DNA of 64,000 nt from the NCBI RefSeq assembly GCF_007556815.1, contig NZ_CP041745.1, forward strand, positions 4,421,012-4,485,011. Reading direction: 5' to 3'. Positions 36,569 to 46,035 of the stretch are shown here, in pieces; the first letter of the stretch is position 1, and every line of letters begins with the position of its first letter. Under the pieces are notes generated by a model. That model did no database searches and was not told the DNA's origin. It worked only from the letters and a program-made list of their open reading frames with translations. The stretch is from Paraburkholderia megapolitana. Its GTDB lineage: Bacteria; Pseudomonadota; Gammaproteobacteria; Burkholderiales; Burkholderiaceae. The translations under genes were made by a program, and so were the position numbers.

Positions 36569-38075
36569 GCACGCTGGCACCGGCACCGGCTGCAACAGCT
36601 TCCGGCGAGCGCGAGCCGCCCTCGCCGCTTGCCGCTCGCCTGTTGCCCTACGGTTTCGCCAAGGCCGGTCAGATCCTGATCGCGCATCAGCACGCCGATG
36701 GTCTCGAAGTGTGGATCAGCGAACGCACGACCGATGCCGCGCTCGCCGAAGTGGGACGCAATTTCGGCGCGCTGTCGGTGCTGCGCATACCCCCGACGAC
36801 CTCGTACAGGCAATCAACCAGGCGTACGCACGCCAGGACGGTAGCGCGGCGCAGGTGGTCGGCGAAGTGGAAGGCGAAGTCGATCTGTCGCGACTGATGC
36901 AGGAGATTCCCGAAGTCGAGGATCTGCTCGAGTCGGAAGACGATGCGCCGATCATCCGTATGATCAACGCGCTGCTCACGCAGGCCGCGCGCGAACAGGC
37001 ATCGGATATCCACATCGAACCGTTCGAGAATGCATCCGTGGTGCGTTTTCGCGTCGACGGCACGCTACGCGATGTCGTGCGACCGAAGAAAGCACTGCAC
37101 GGCGCACTGATCTCGCGGATCAAGATCATGGCGCAGCTCGATATCGCCGAGAAGCGTCTGCCGCAAGATGGTCGCATCACGTTGCGCGTGGGCGGCCGTC
37201 CGGTCGACGTGCGCGTATCGACACTGCCCACAGGCCACGGCGAACGCGCGGTGCTGCGTCTGCTGGAAAAAGACGCGGGCCGGCTGAACCTCGAAGCACT
37301 CGGCATGGCCGCCGACACGCTCGTGAAGTTCGACAAGCTGATCTCGCGGCCGCACGGCATTGTGCTCGTCACGGGGCCGACCGGCTCGGGCAAGACGACG
37401 ACGCTGTATGCGTCGATGTCGCGGCTCGAAACCACGACGACGAACATCATGACCGTCGAGGACCCGATCGAATACGATCTGTCCGGCATCGGCCAGACGC
37501 AGGTGAACGAACGTATCGGCATGTCGTTCGCGCGCGCACTGCGCTCGATTCTGCGGCAAGACCCGGACGTGATCATGATCGGCGAAATCCGCGACCTCGA
37601 AACCGCGCAGATCGCGGTGCAGGCCTCGCTAACGGGTCACCTTGTGCTTGCTACGCTGCACACGAACGATGCGGCGTCGGCGGTGACGCGGTTGACCGAC
37701 ATGGGCGTCGAACCCTACCTGCTCGCGTCGTCGCTGCTCGGCGTGCTCGCGCAGCGGCTGGTACGACGGTTGTGCCCGGTCTGCAAGGAAGAGCGCATCG
37801 AGGAAGGCGAAGACGGCCAACGGCATACACAGTGGCATCCGGTGGGCTGCGACAAGTGCGGTCACTCCGGCTATGCGGGACGTCGCGGTGTCTATGAATT
37901 GCTGCTGATCGACGACCACATCCGCACGCTGGTTCACCGCAACGCACCCGATGCCGAAATTCTCCAGGCGGGTCGTGAGCAGGGCATGCGCACGCTGCGC
38001 GAAGACGGCGACCGCTGGCTCGCGTCGGGACTCACCTCGCTTGAAGAAGTGATTCGCGTGACAGGCGGAGTGTAA
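36565..38075 (+). pseudogene. gspE: Type II secretion ATPase GspE, frameshifted by one base
   Basis: Cytoplasmic ATPase of the secretion machine. It starts with GTG at 36565, overlapping the gspD stop, after AGGAG. Residues ~1-76 (MSTLAPAPAATASGER... ALSVLRIPP) read in one frame; from PDDLVQAINQAYARQ onward the protein continues in the frame one base earlier. The switch falls in CCCCC at 36790-36794, where a sixth C would restore 503 codons plus stop. The rest is intact: GPTGSGKTTTLY Walker A, Asp and His boxes, and a CPVC...CDKC zinc motif. Without repair, a start at ATG 36898 would lack the N-terminal domain that docks on GspL. A sequencing indel is quite possible. Confidence 0.9.
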
Positions 38076-38079
38076 AAGC

Positions 38080-39297
38080 ATGCCGGCATTTCGTTTCGAA
38101 GCAATCGATGCGGCCGGCAAGGCGCAGAAAGGCGTACTCGATGCCGACAGCGCGCGCGGTGCGCGCACGCAGTTGCGTACCCAGGGACTGACGCCGCTCG
38201 TGGTCGAACCGGCCGCGACCCGCACGCGCGGCGAGCGGCAGCAGCGGCTCTCGCTTGGGCGTCGGCTGTCGCAACGCGAGCAGGCCATCGTCACGCGCCA
38301 GCTCGCCAGTCTGCTGATTGCAGGCCTGCCGCTCGACGAAGCGCTCGCGGTTCTCACCGATCAGTCGGAGCGCGATTACATCCGCGAGCTGATGGCGTCG
38401 ATTCGCGCAGAAGTGCTCGGTGGCCATTCGCTTGCGAATGCGCTGTCCCAGCATCCGCGCGATTTCCCCGAGATCTATCGCGCGCTGGTGGCAGCGGGCG
38501 AACATACCGGCAAGCTCGGTCTCGTGCTGTCGCGCCTCGCCGACTACATCGAACAGAGCAACCAGCTGAAGCAGAAGATCGTGCTCGCGTTCACGTACCC
38601 GGGCATCGTCACACTGATCGCCTTCGGCATCGTGACGTTCCTGCTGAGCTACGTGGTGCCGCAGGTGGTTAGCGTGTTCGCGAGTACCAAGCAGCAGCTG
38701 CCGTTTCTCACCATCATGATGATGGCGCTGTCCGGCTTTGTGCGGCACTGGTGGTGGGCGACGTTGATCGCGATCGCGGTGGTCGCCTACATCGTGCGCG
38801 CGACGTTGCGACAGGCCGGACCACGCCTCGCGTTCGACCGCTGGGTGCTCACGGCGCCGCTCGCCGGCAAACTCGTGCGCGGCTACAACACGGTGCGCTT
38901 CGCGAGTACGCTCGGCATCCTGACGGCAGCCGGTGTGCCAATCCTGCGCGCGTTGCAGGCGGCAAGCGAAACACTGAGCAACAAGGCGATGCGCAACAAC
39001 ATCGACGATGCGATCGTGCGTGTGCGTGAAGGCACGTCGCTGTCGCGCGCGCTCGGCAATACGAAGACATTTCCGCCGGTGCTCGTGCACCTGATCCGCT
39101 CAGGCGAAGCGACCGGCGACGTGACGACGATGCTCGATCGCGCATCGGAAGGCGAATCGCGCGAGCTCGAACGGCGCACGATGTTTCTCACCAGTCTGCT
39201 GGAGCCGCTGCTGATTCTCGCGATGGGTGGTGTGGTGCTGGTGATCGTGCTGGCGGTGATGCTGCCGATCATCGAGTTGAACAATCTGGTGCAGTGA
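38080..39297 (+). CDS. gspF: Type II secretion inner-membrane platform protein GspF
   Basis: 405-aa polytopic protein with two related cytoplasmic domains. Motifs include MPAFRFEAIDAAGKAQKGV, GLPLDEALAVL, HPRDFPEIYRALVAAGEHTGKL and the repeat VLVHLIRSGEATGDV. Three transmembrane helices are seen near 170-195, 220-245 and 375-400. The start lies 4 bp after the gspE stop, with GGCGGAG as ribosome site inside gspE. Codons look normal, so the gspE frameshift has not led to visible decay here. Confidence 0.96.
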   Translation: MPAFRFEAIDAAGKAQKGVLDADSARGARTQLRTQGLTPLVVEPAATRTRGERQQRLSLGRRLSQREQAIVTRQLASLLIAGLPLDEALAVLTDQSERDYIRELMASIRAEVLGGHSLANALSQHPRDFPEIYRALVAAGEHTGKLGLVLSRLADYIEQSNQLKQKIVLAFTYPGIVTLIAFGIVTFLLSYVVPQVVSVFASTKQQLPFLTIMMMALSGFVRHWWWATLIAIAVVAYIVRATLRQAGPRLAFDRWVLTAPLAGKLVRGYNTVRFASTLGILTAAGVPILRALQAASETLSNKAMRNNIDDAIVRVREGTSLSRALGNTKTFPPVLVHLIRSGEATGDVTTMLDRASEGESRELERRTMFLTSLLEPLLILAMGGVVLVIVLAVMLPIIELNNLVQ

Positions 39298-39344
39298 TGT
39301 GATGCGAAAGCGCGGCACTCGGTGCCGCGCAGTATCGACGAACG

Positions 39345-39755
39345 TTAGCGAACGTAGATGGTAGGGCCAGGTGCGTTGGCGGGCAGGAACACTTCGGAAT
39401 GCGCACCGTTGCGATCGATGATGATCGAGCGGGGACGTACTTCGGCAAGCGTTGCTCCTTGCATAAGCTTACCGCCGAGCGACACGGCCCGCGGCGGTTC
39501 GTCACCGGTGCTGACAATCGCGGACGAACCGCCGTTTAGCACAAGGATGCCGAACAGCCGCACGTTCTGATTGACGCTGCGTGTGAGCTGTCCGCCGAAT
39601 ATCGTGGCGGCCTGGTCGGTGGACACCGGAACGCGGGCTGCCGCAGCCGGCACAGGCGCCGGATGCGACGTGAGCGTGACGATCCAGTACGTAAGCGTCG
39701 CGCAGAATACGGCGAACAGCGCGAGCGACAGGAGGCGGGTTTGGATAGCGTTCAT
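39345..39755 (-). CDS. gspC: Type II secretion inner-membrane protein GspC, short form, inverted
   Basis: 136-aa protein with one N-terminal transmembrane helix (LLSLALFAVFCATLTYWIV) and a single periplasmic homology region (VRLFGILVLNGGSSAIVS; LGGKLMQGATLAEVRPRSIII). The PDZ or coiled-coil domain found in longer GspC proteins (~270-300 aa) is absent. It is on the opposite strand to the rest of the cluster, between gspF and gspG, as known in Burkholderia. The start MNAIQTRLLS at 39755 is chosen over a longer frame. It should link the secretin to the inner-membrane platform. Confidence 0.88.
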   Translation of the reverse strand: MNAIQTRLLSLALFAVFCATLTYWIVTLTSHPAPVPAAAARVPVSTDQAATIFGGQLTRSVNQNVRLFGILVLNGGSSAIVSTGDEPPRAVSLGGKLMQGATLAEVRPRSIIIDRNGAHSEVFLPANAPGPTIYVR

Positions 39756-39925
39756 GCGCCATATTGTACGGACTATTGTGAATTTTGCGTTGAGTTGAAA
39801 CCCTGCAACCACATGACATTAAAATGACCGGTCGGGCGTGTTCAATAGCGTCCCACGCGACGTAGCGAAGTGCGCCCTGACCCGGCAAAATCGAGAGCCC
39901 AATTTTTTGAACGAGGTAGCAAGCT

Positions 39926-40390
39926 ATGCAGATGTGGACCAATCGCCGCGCTGAAATCGCGGGTGTGCGCGCTGGCCGTCAACGGGGGTTCACGTTGATC
40001 GAAGTCATGGTGGTGATCGCGATTCTCGGCATTCTGGCCGCGCTGATCGTGCCGAAGATCATGAGCCGCCCGGACGAAGCGCGTCGTGTCGCCGCCAAGC
40101 AGGACATCGGCACCGTCATGCAGGCGATGAAACTGTATCGCCTCGATAACGGCCGTTATCCGAGCCAGGACCAGGGCCTGCGCGCACTGATCGAAAAGCC
40201 GACCACCGACCCGGTACCGAACAACTGGAAGGACGGCGGTTATCTCGAGCGCCTGCCGAACGATCCGTGGGGCAATGCGTATCAGTATCTGAATCCGGGC
40301 GTGCACGGCGACATCGATGTGTTCAGCTATGGAGCAGACGGTAAGCCCGGCGGCGAAGGCAACGACGCCGACGTGGGTTCGTGGCAATAA
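39926..40390 (+). CDS. gspG: Major pseudopilin GspG
   Basis: 154-aa major pseudopilin. The prepilin peptidase site lies between Gly21 and Phe22 (RQRG-FTLIEVMVV), with the conserved Glu at +5. The C-terminal part, DNGRYPSQDQGLRALIEKP and DPWGNAYQYLNPG, is the calcium-binding fold of GspG. AACGAGGTAG precedes the ATG. A separate promoter in the gap to gspC probably drives gspG and what follows. Confidence 0.97.
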   Translation: MQMWTNRRAEIAGVRAGRQRGFTLIEVMVVIAILGILAALIVPKIMSRPDEARRVAAKQDIGTVMQAMKLYRLDNGRYPSQDQGLRALIEKPTTDPVPNNWKDGGYLERLPNDPWGNAYQYLNPGVHGDIDVFSYGADGKPGGEGNDADVGSWQ

Positions 40391-40447
40391 CGCGCCGATA
40401 GTTTTCTGATCCGCGTCCACTCGCCCTTTCGCACGACCGCTCGCACC

Positions 40448-40987
40448 ATGCGTATGCCCTGCCCGTTTCATGCCGACGTTTCGTGCGAGGCGTCGGTGCC
40501 ATGCGCGCCGCATGCGGCGTCGCGGGGCGCGCTGCGGCAGCGCGGCTTTACGCTGCTGGAAATGATGGTGGTGCTGGTGATCGCGGGGTTGCTGCTATCG
40601 CTGGCGTCGATGTCGCTGAACCGCAATCCGCGTACCGATCTGAACGAAGAGGCGCAGCGTCTTGCGTTGCTGTTCGAATCGGCGGGCGACGAGGCGCAGG
40701 TGCGAGCCCGGCCGATCGCATGGCAACCGCTCGATGGCGGCTTTCGCTTCGAGGTGCATTCCGAAGACGGCTGGCGTCCGCTGCGCGACGATCTGCTCGG
40801 CCAGCGTCAATGGCAAGGTGGCGTGACCGGTGTAGCGATCGACTATCCCGGCTCGGACACGCATCCGGATCGCATCGTGTTCGGCACCGAGAGTATCGAC
40901 GAACCGGTGCAGGTCACGTTGTATTCGGCGACGGGCAACCGCGCGACGATCATCGGTACGGGCAATGGCCGCTATGAGGTGCGTTGA
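40448..40987 (+). CDS. gspH: Minor pseudopilin GspH
   Basis: 179-aa minor pseudopilin. After a long leader (~34 residues, Cys/Arg-rich) comes the cleavage site RQRG-FTLLEMMVVLVIAG with Glu at +5. The start is uncertain because a second ATG lies two codons later. The soluble domain is typical: RLALLFESAGDEAQVRARPI and WQPLDGGFRFEV. The gspI start follows the stop by one base. Confidence 0.92.
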   Translation: MRMPCPFHADVSCEASVPCAPHAASRGALRQRGFTLLEMMVVLVIAGLLLSLASMSLNRNPRTDLNEEAQRLALLFESAGDEAQVRARPIAWQPLDGGFRFEVHSEDGWRPLRDDLLGQRQWQGGVTGVAIDYPGSDTHPDRIVFGTESIDEPVQVTLYSATGNRATIIGTGNGRYEVR

Positions 40988-40988
40988 G

Positions 40989-41402
40989 ATGCGGCGAACG
41001 GAATGTGGGAGCCGCGTCGTGGGCCGTGCGGCCGCGCGTGGCTTCACGATGATCGAGGTGCTCGTCGCACTCGCGATCATCGCGGTGGCGTTGTCGGCGT
41101 CGCTGCGCGCGGTGGGTAGTCTCGCCACCGGCGAAGCGGACCTGCACCGGCGCTTGCTGGCCGGCTGGAGCGCCGACAATGCGCTCGCGCAGTTGCGCTT
41201 GACACATACATGGCCCGATATCGGGTCGCAGACTTTCGACTGTTCGCAAGGTAATTTGCAGCTGACGTGCACGGAGAATGTGGCGGGAACGCCGAACCCA
41301 TTATTCCGCCGCGTGGAAGTAACGGTGACGTTGTCCGGACGTCCGGGCAATCTCGCGGAGATGGTGACGGTGGTGGCGAATGAAACCAATCGTTCGCTCT
41401 GA
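40989..41402 (+). CDS. gspI: Minor pseudopilin GspI
   Basis: 137-aa minor pseudopilin. The cleavage site is ARG-FTMIEVLVALAIIAV, with Glu at +5. The soluble part holds a Cys pair (FDCSQGNLQLTC) likely to form a disulfide. The start at 40989 (MRRTECGSRV) is chosen over an upstream extension because it lies directly after the gspH stop. It overlaps gspJ by 23 bp. Confidence 0.93.
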   Translation: MRRTECGSRVVGRAAARGFTMIEVLVALAIIAVALSASLRAVGSLATGEADLHRRLLAGWSADNALAQLRLTHTWPDIGSQTFDCSQGNLQLTCTENVAGTPNPLFRRVEVTVTLSGRPGNLAEMVTVVANETNRSL

Positions 41403-42069
41403 GCGCCGCGTGTCGCGAACCGGTCGCAGGACGGTGGCCGGCTTCACGCTGATCGAGTTGCTGGTGGCGATCGCGATCATGGCGGTCATTGCGGTGTTGT
41501 CGTGGCGCGGGCTCGACCAGATCATGCGCGGCCGGCAGACGATTACCAACGCGATGGAAGACGAGCGCGTGTTCGCGCAGATGTTCGATCAGATGCGCAT
41601 CGACGCACGCCAGGCCGCCACCGACGATGAAGCGGGTCAGCCGGCCGTATCGGTGCGCGGCAATGTGCTGCAGATCGTCCGCGAGCTCAATGCACCGGGT
41701 GTCGCGCCGCGTCTGGAGGTGGTGCGTTACCGCATCGGCAATGGGCGAGTGGTCCGCTACGTGTCGCCGCCGCTCGGCAACCTGAACGACTTGCAGCGTG
41801 CGTTGCAGGCGGGCAGCGAGAATGACTGGAGTTCGGTGGCGCTGATGAGCGGCGTTGGAGCGATCAACGCACGGCTCTACGTGCCGAAAGTCGGCTGGAC
41901 CACACAGATGACCGACGTGCAGTCGGCGATCACCGAGAACGCCAATAACCTGAAGGTGCCGCAGCTGGGCAATGCGCCGTTGCCGCGTGCCGTGAGCGGA
42001 CTCGAGGTCAGTATCGGAGCGACGTCGCTGGCGAAACCGGTGACGCGCGTGTTTCTGGTCGGCGAGTGA
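41380..42069 (+). CDS. gspJ: Minor pseudopilin GspJ
   Basis: 229-aa minor pseudopilin with the cleavage site VAG-FTLIELLVAIAIMAV. The GspJ-type soluble domain follows (RVFAQMFDQMRIDARQAATD; LEVVRYRIGNGRVVRYVSPP). It forms the pilus tip with GspI and GspK. The start lies inside the end of gspI. Confidence 0.94.
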   Translation: MKPIVRSERRVSRTGRRTVAGFTLIELLVAIAIMAVIAVLSWRGLDQIMRGRQTITNAMEDERVFAQMFDQMRIDARQAATDDEAGQPAVSVRGNVLQIVRELNAPGVAPRLEVVRYRIGNGRVVRYVSPPLGNLNDLQRALQAGSENDWSSVALMSGVGAINARLYVPKVGWTTQMTDVQSAITENANNLKVPQLGNAPLPRAVSGLEVSIGATSLAKPVTRVFLVGE

Positions 42070-42104
42070 TCAAGTGCTGGAGCGACGGAGCGATGGAGTG
42101 AGAC

Positions 42105-43283
42105 ATGAGGGGCGTTGAGGTGATGCGAGCATGGCTGCCGGTCCGGCGGGGCACTGCCCCCAGCCGCGCCTGCGCTCGCCGTCGCGGCCCGCATGTGCAT
42201 GGTCCTCGTCACACAGGGCGCGAACGGGGCGCGGCCATCATCAGCGCGCTGCTGGTCGTCGCGCTGTCGGCCATCCTCGTGTCGGGCATGTTGTATCGCC
42301 AGCAGGTGCAGATCCGTCGCATCGAGAACCAGCGTCTGCTCGCGCAGGCGCAATGGGTGTCGCGCGGCGCGCTCGACTGGACCCGTCTGATCCTGCGCTC
42401 GGAAGCCGATAGCTCGGGCGGTATCACGTACCTCGGTGGCGTATGGGGCGTGCCCATCGCCAAGACGCGGCTCTCGGATTTTCTCGGGCAGATCGGCGAA
42501 AAACGTGCACAGGAAGGTTCGGACACGTATCTGTCGGGTTCGATCGAAGACGCCGAAGCGAAATTCAATCTGCGTAATCTCGTGTCGAGCCCCGCGCCCG
42601 GCACGCTGCAACTCGACATCGCGCAGATCCAGGCATTCCAGCGTTTGCTCACGATGCTCGGCATCAACGGCCAGCTCGCCAAGACGACGGCGATCCAGGT
42701 GCGCCTCGCGCTGTTGCACTCGGCAACCCGTTTTCAGGCGCCGCCGCTTACGGGCGGACCGGGTTCGACGCAGACGATCGGCGGTGGGGGCGGTGGTGAT
42801 GGCAGCAACTTCACCGACAAGCCTGGCATCGACGACGACAGCAGCGACACGGGTGTCCCGCCGCTGCAGATGACCAGCGTCGATTCGCTGCTCGACGTGC
42901 CCGGTTTCACATCGGAACAGGTCGCCCGCCTGCGCCCGTTCGTGACCGTGCTGCCGACGGCCACCCCGATCAACATGAACACCGCCACCGCCGAGGTGAT
43001 CGCCGCTGTCGTGCCCGGCATGAATCTGTCGAACGCGCAGGCACTGGTCGCACGCCGCGAGACAGTGTTTTTCCGCAACGTCGGCGATGTGACGCTCGCG
43101 CTGCAGGCCGCCGGCGTGCAGAACGTATTGATCGATCCGAACCAGCTCGATGTGAACACCAGTTATTTCCTGGTCCACGGCCGCGTGCAGCACGAGCGCG
43201 CGGAAGTGGACCGCACGACGCTCGTCTATCGCGACTCGTTGACGCATACCACCCGTATCGTGCGGGTGCGAGACCAACTATGA
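42105..43283 (+). CDS. gspK: Minor pseudopilin GspK
   Basis: 392-aa tip pseudopilin. After a basic leader of ~41 residues comes RERG-AAIISALLVVALSAIL; the usual Glu at +5 is absent, as expected for GspK. The large alpha domain includes IEDAEAKFNLRNLV, a Gly-rich insert near 225 and the helix-hairpin-helix-like LDVPGFTSEQVARLRPFV and PINMNTATAEVIAAVVP. The precise start among upstream Met codons is uncertain. Confidence 0.93.
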   Translation: MRGVEVMRAWLPVRRGTAPSRACARRRGPHVHGPRHTGRERGAAIISALLVVALSAILVSGMLYRQQVQIRRIENQRLLAQAQWVSRGALDWTRLILRSEADSSGGITYLGGVWGVPIAKTRLSDFLGQIGEKRAQEGSDTYLSGSIEDAEAKFNLRNLVSSPAPGTLQLDIAQIQAFQRLLTMLGINGQLAKTTAIQVRLALLHSATRFQAPPLTGGPGSTQTIGGGGGGDGSNFTDKPGIDDDSSDTGVPPLQMTSVDSLLDVPGFTSEQVARLRPFVTVLPTATPINMNTATAEVIAAVVPGMNLSNAQALVARRETVFFRNVGDVTLALQAAGVQNVLIDPNQLDVNTSYFLVHGRVQHERAEVDRTTLVYRDSLTHTTRIVRVRDQL

Positions 43284-43311
43284 ACAACGCCTTTTCCGCA
43301 GAGAGTGGCCT

Positions 43312-44694
43312 TTGAGCACACTGATCGTTCTACTGCCGCCGCGCGACCCGGCGGTTCCATCGCAGGAATGGCAACTGCCGGAGCTGCCGTTTCTGCTGCT
43401 CGACAAGTCCGGGCGCACGCAACGCGCGGGCCGTTCGGCGCTCGCGCTGCTGCCGCGCGCATCGTCGACCGTGCTGATGGTCGCTGCGCGCGATGTGCTG
43501 ATGCTTGCCACCGCGTTGCCGCCGTTGAAGGGCCCGCGGTTGCGTCAGGCGTTGCCGAACATCGTCGAGGATCAACTGATCCAGGACCCGCAAACCTGTC
43601 ACATCGCCGTCGACCCCAAGCCGCTCGACGAGCGTCGGCATGTGGTTGCGATCATCGATCGCGGCTGGTTCAGGTTCATCACCGAGTCCTTTACCGCAGC
43701 CGGGCATCGCAGTTTGCGTGCGGTACCGGTGACGCGCTGTCTGCCGTCCGCGGCGCCGCTAGGAGCACCCGGGAAGGCAACCGAACCCGGCGACGCCGAG
43801 GCCGCGCAACCGAGCGTCGAAGAACTGGCCGCCGCTGCGGCTGAACTGACGACGGTGGTCGCCGCGGTGCTTGGCACGGTGGTGTCGACCGCGCCGGCGC
43901 TGCTTGGCGAGGCCGCGCTCGACACCGGCGCGCCGCGTGTCGAACTGGCTGTGCTGCGTGGTGTGCTCGGCGAAGGGCTCGCCGTGCCCGCGAGCACGGT
44001 GCAAACGACCCTTACCGCGCTATCGGGCGCCGCTCCCGTCAAGCTGCACGTACTGACCGACATGCCGGGCAGCGAGCCGCGTCTTGCCGGAAATGCGCGC
44101 GGCAGTCTCGCGTCGTACGTAACCGGTGCGCAGCCGCTGCCGTTCGAAACCCTGGCGCGGCGTGCGCTGGAGAGCCGCTTCGACCTGTGCCAGTTCGAAT
44201 TCGCGTCGCAGCCGTGGCGGCTCGATCGCGCGACGCTGCGGCGTTTGCGTGTCCCCGTGTTGCTGGGGGTGGCGGCGCTGGTGGTGGCGATCATCTGTAC
44301 GAATGTGCAATGGCTGATGCTCGCGCGGCAACGCGACGCGTTGAGCGCGCAGATGACCGAGCTGCTGCTGAATGCGTTCCCGAAGACGACCGTCGTGCTC
44401 GATGCGCCCGATCAGATGACGCGCCAGTTGCAACAACTGCGCGTAGCTGCGGGCGAACTGTCGCCGGACGATTTCCTGTCGCTGGCCGACGGTCTGGCAC
44501 GTTCGCTCGGGCCGATTCCGGTGAACGCGGTCGCTGCGCTCGATTATCACGAGAGGCGCCTCGACGTGACGTTCAAGCCCGAGGTCAAGGTCGATCCGGA
44601 TCTGGCCAAGCGGCTTGCTGGTAACGGGCTGTCCGGCACGGTCGATAGCGACACCGTCGGCAAGTGGACGATCAAGCACGGGAACGCACAATGA
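43312..44694 (+). CDS. gspL: Type II secretion protein GspL (TTG start)
   Basis: 460-aa inner-membrane protein. Its actin-like cytoplasmic domain (~1-300) begins STLIVLLPPRDPAVPSQEW and recruits GspE. One transmembrane helix follows (VPVLLGVAALVVAIIC, ~310-330), then a ferredoxin-like periplasmic domain. The start codon is TTG at 43312 after GAGAGTGG; the ATG at 43281 is out of frame. It overlaps gspM as ATGA. Alanine-rich low-complexity occurs near 160-200. Confidence 0.93.
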   Translation: MSTLIVLLPPRDPAVPSQEWQLPELPFLLLDKSGRTQRAGRSALALLPRASSTVLMVAARDVLMLATALPPLKGPRLRQALPNIVEDQLIQDPQTCHIAVDPKPLDERRHVVAIIDRGWFRFITESFTAAGHRSLRAVPVTRCLPSAAPLGAPGKATEPGDAEAAQPSVEELAAAAAELTTVVAAVLGTVVSTAPALLGEAALDTGAPRVELAVLRGVLGEGLAVPASTVQTTLTALSGAAPVKLHVLTDMPGSEPRLAGNARGSLASYVTGAQPLPFETLARRALESRFDLCQFEFASQPWRLDRATLRRLRVPVLLGVAALVVAIICTNVQWLMLARQRDALSAQMTELLLNAFPKTTVVLDAPDQMTRQLQQLRVAAGELSPDDFLSLADGLARSLGPIPVNAVAALDYHERRLDVTFKPEVKVDPDLAKRLAGNGLSGTVDSDTVGKWTIKHGNAQ

Positions 44695-45194
44695 AAGCGC
44701 AATTACTCGAAGCCTGGGCGACATTCTGGGACGCGCGCAATGCGCGTGAAAAGGCGCTGCTTACGTGGGGCGGCGTGGCGCTGGCCATCGTGATCGGCTG
44801 GTCGGTGCTGTGGGCGCCGGCGCAGCAGGGCCGTGCGCATCTGCGCGACGACCTGCCCGCGATGCAGCGGCATCTCGCGGAGATGACCGCGCAGGCCAAC
44901 GAAGCGCAGGCGCTGTCGGGCGCCGCGCAAGGCGTGGCGCCGACCGGCGGTGCGCTCAAGGATGCGCTCACCACCTCGCTCACCGAACACGGTCTCGCGC
45001 CCACCCAGGTGCAGGTGCTCGGCGATGTCGTTCAGGTGCAGTTGAAGAACGCGTCGTTTCCGGCGTGGATCCAGTGGCTCGACGACGTGCGCAAGCAGTT
45101 GAAAGTGCAGGTGGCCGAGGCGCACGTGACGGCGCTGAAGGCCGACGGCCAGGTCGACCTGACGGCGTCGCTGCAACCGTCGACCGCGAAGTGA
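44691..45194 (+). CDS. gspM: Type II secretion protein GspM
   Basis: 167-aa inner-membrane protein with a short cytoplasmic start (AWATFWDARNAREKALLTWG), one transmembrane helix (GVALAIVIGWSVLWA) and a periplasmic ferredoxin-like domain (LKNASFPAWIQWLDDVRKQL). The start at 44691 overlaps the gspL stop (ATGA). It partners with GspL. Confidence 0.94.
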   Translation: MKAQLLEAWATFWDARNAREKALLTWGGVALAIVIGWSVLWAPAQQGRAHLRDDLPAMQRHLAEMTAQANEAQALSGAAQGVAPTGGALKDALTTSLTEHGLAPTQVQVLGDVVQVQLKNASFPAWIQWLDDVRKQLKVQVAEAHVTALKADGQVDLTASLQPSTAK

Positions 45195-45225
45195 CCGCAA
45201 TGACTGCACAAGCACAAGGTTTGGC

Positions 45226-46005
45226 ATGAGTCTCTGGATACGACGCGCTCGCGTCGTGCTGCCGTGGGTGCTGGTGGGGACGGTATCGTGCGCGGTCGTG
45301 CTGCTGGCGATGTTGCCGGCTGCCTGGATCACGCCGCAGTTCGCGAAGAAGACGCAAGGACATATCAACCTCGTCGATCCGGCGGGCTCGCTGTGGCACG
45401 GCTCGGCGACGCTGATGCTCGCTGCGGGACCGGATGCGAGCGCGGCGACGCTGCTGCCTGGGCGGATCGAATGGCGCACGGCGTTCTGGCCGCTCTTTAT
45501 CGGCCGGGTGCGGATGGAGATGCGGCAGAGCGAGGCGATGCCCGATCCGGTGAACGTCGATGCCGCGGCGAGTAGCGCGACGCTGTCGGCGGGCAGCATT
45601 GCCGTCCCGGCTTCGCTGCTGACGGGGCTCGGCGCACCGTTCAATACGCTCGATCTGCAAGGCGACGTGCGGCTGTCGTGGACCGACTGGCGCGCGTTTC
45701 GCGGCCAGTCGTTCGGTCAGTTGACTGTCACGCTCAACGATATGAGTTCGCGTGTTTCGCGGGTCAAGCCGTTGGGATCGTACCGGGTGGTGTTTCAGGC
45801 AGAAGGCGCGGCGTCGACGCTCGATCTGTCGACGTTAAAGGGGCCGTTGCTGCTCGATGGGCATGGCACGCTGGGTAACGGCGGATCGTCGTTTCAGGGC
45901 ACGGCGAGCGCGTCGCCTGATCAGAAGGACAACCTCGCGGGGCTGTTGAACCTGCTCGGGCGTCCGAATGGGCCGGGTACGGTTGCGCTGACGTTTACGC
46001 GGTGA
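45226..46005 (+). CDS. gspN: Type II secretion protein GspN
   Basis: 259-aa inner-membrane-anchored periplasmic protein. An N-terminal hydrophobic segment lies at ~10-32 (VLVGTVSCAVVLLAMLPAAW), followed by GspN-type repeats such as GHINLVDPAGSLWHGSA and LQGDVRLSWTDWRAF. It closes the gsp operon, 31 bp after gspM, and is convergent with the efflux channel gene. A GC-rich hairpin at 46016-46032 lies between the two genes. Confidence 0.93.
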   Translation: MSLWIRRARVVLPWVLVGTVSCAVVLLAMLPAAWITPQFAKKTQGHINLVDPAGSLWHGSATLMLAAGPDASAATLLPGRIEWRTAFWPLFIGRVRMEMRQSEAMPDPVNVDAAASSATLSAGSIAVPASLLTGLGAPFNTLDLQGDVRLSWTDWRAFRGQSFGQLTVTLNDMSSRVSRVKPLGSYRVVFQAEGAASTLDLSTLKGPLLLDGHGTLGNGGSSFQGTASASPDQKDNLAGLLNLLGRPNGPGTVALTFTR

Positions 46006-46035
46006 TGGGCTGACACGGCGGGGACTCCGCCGCGA

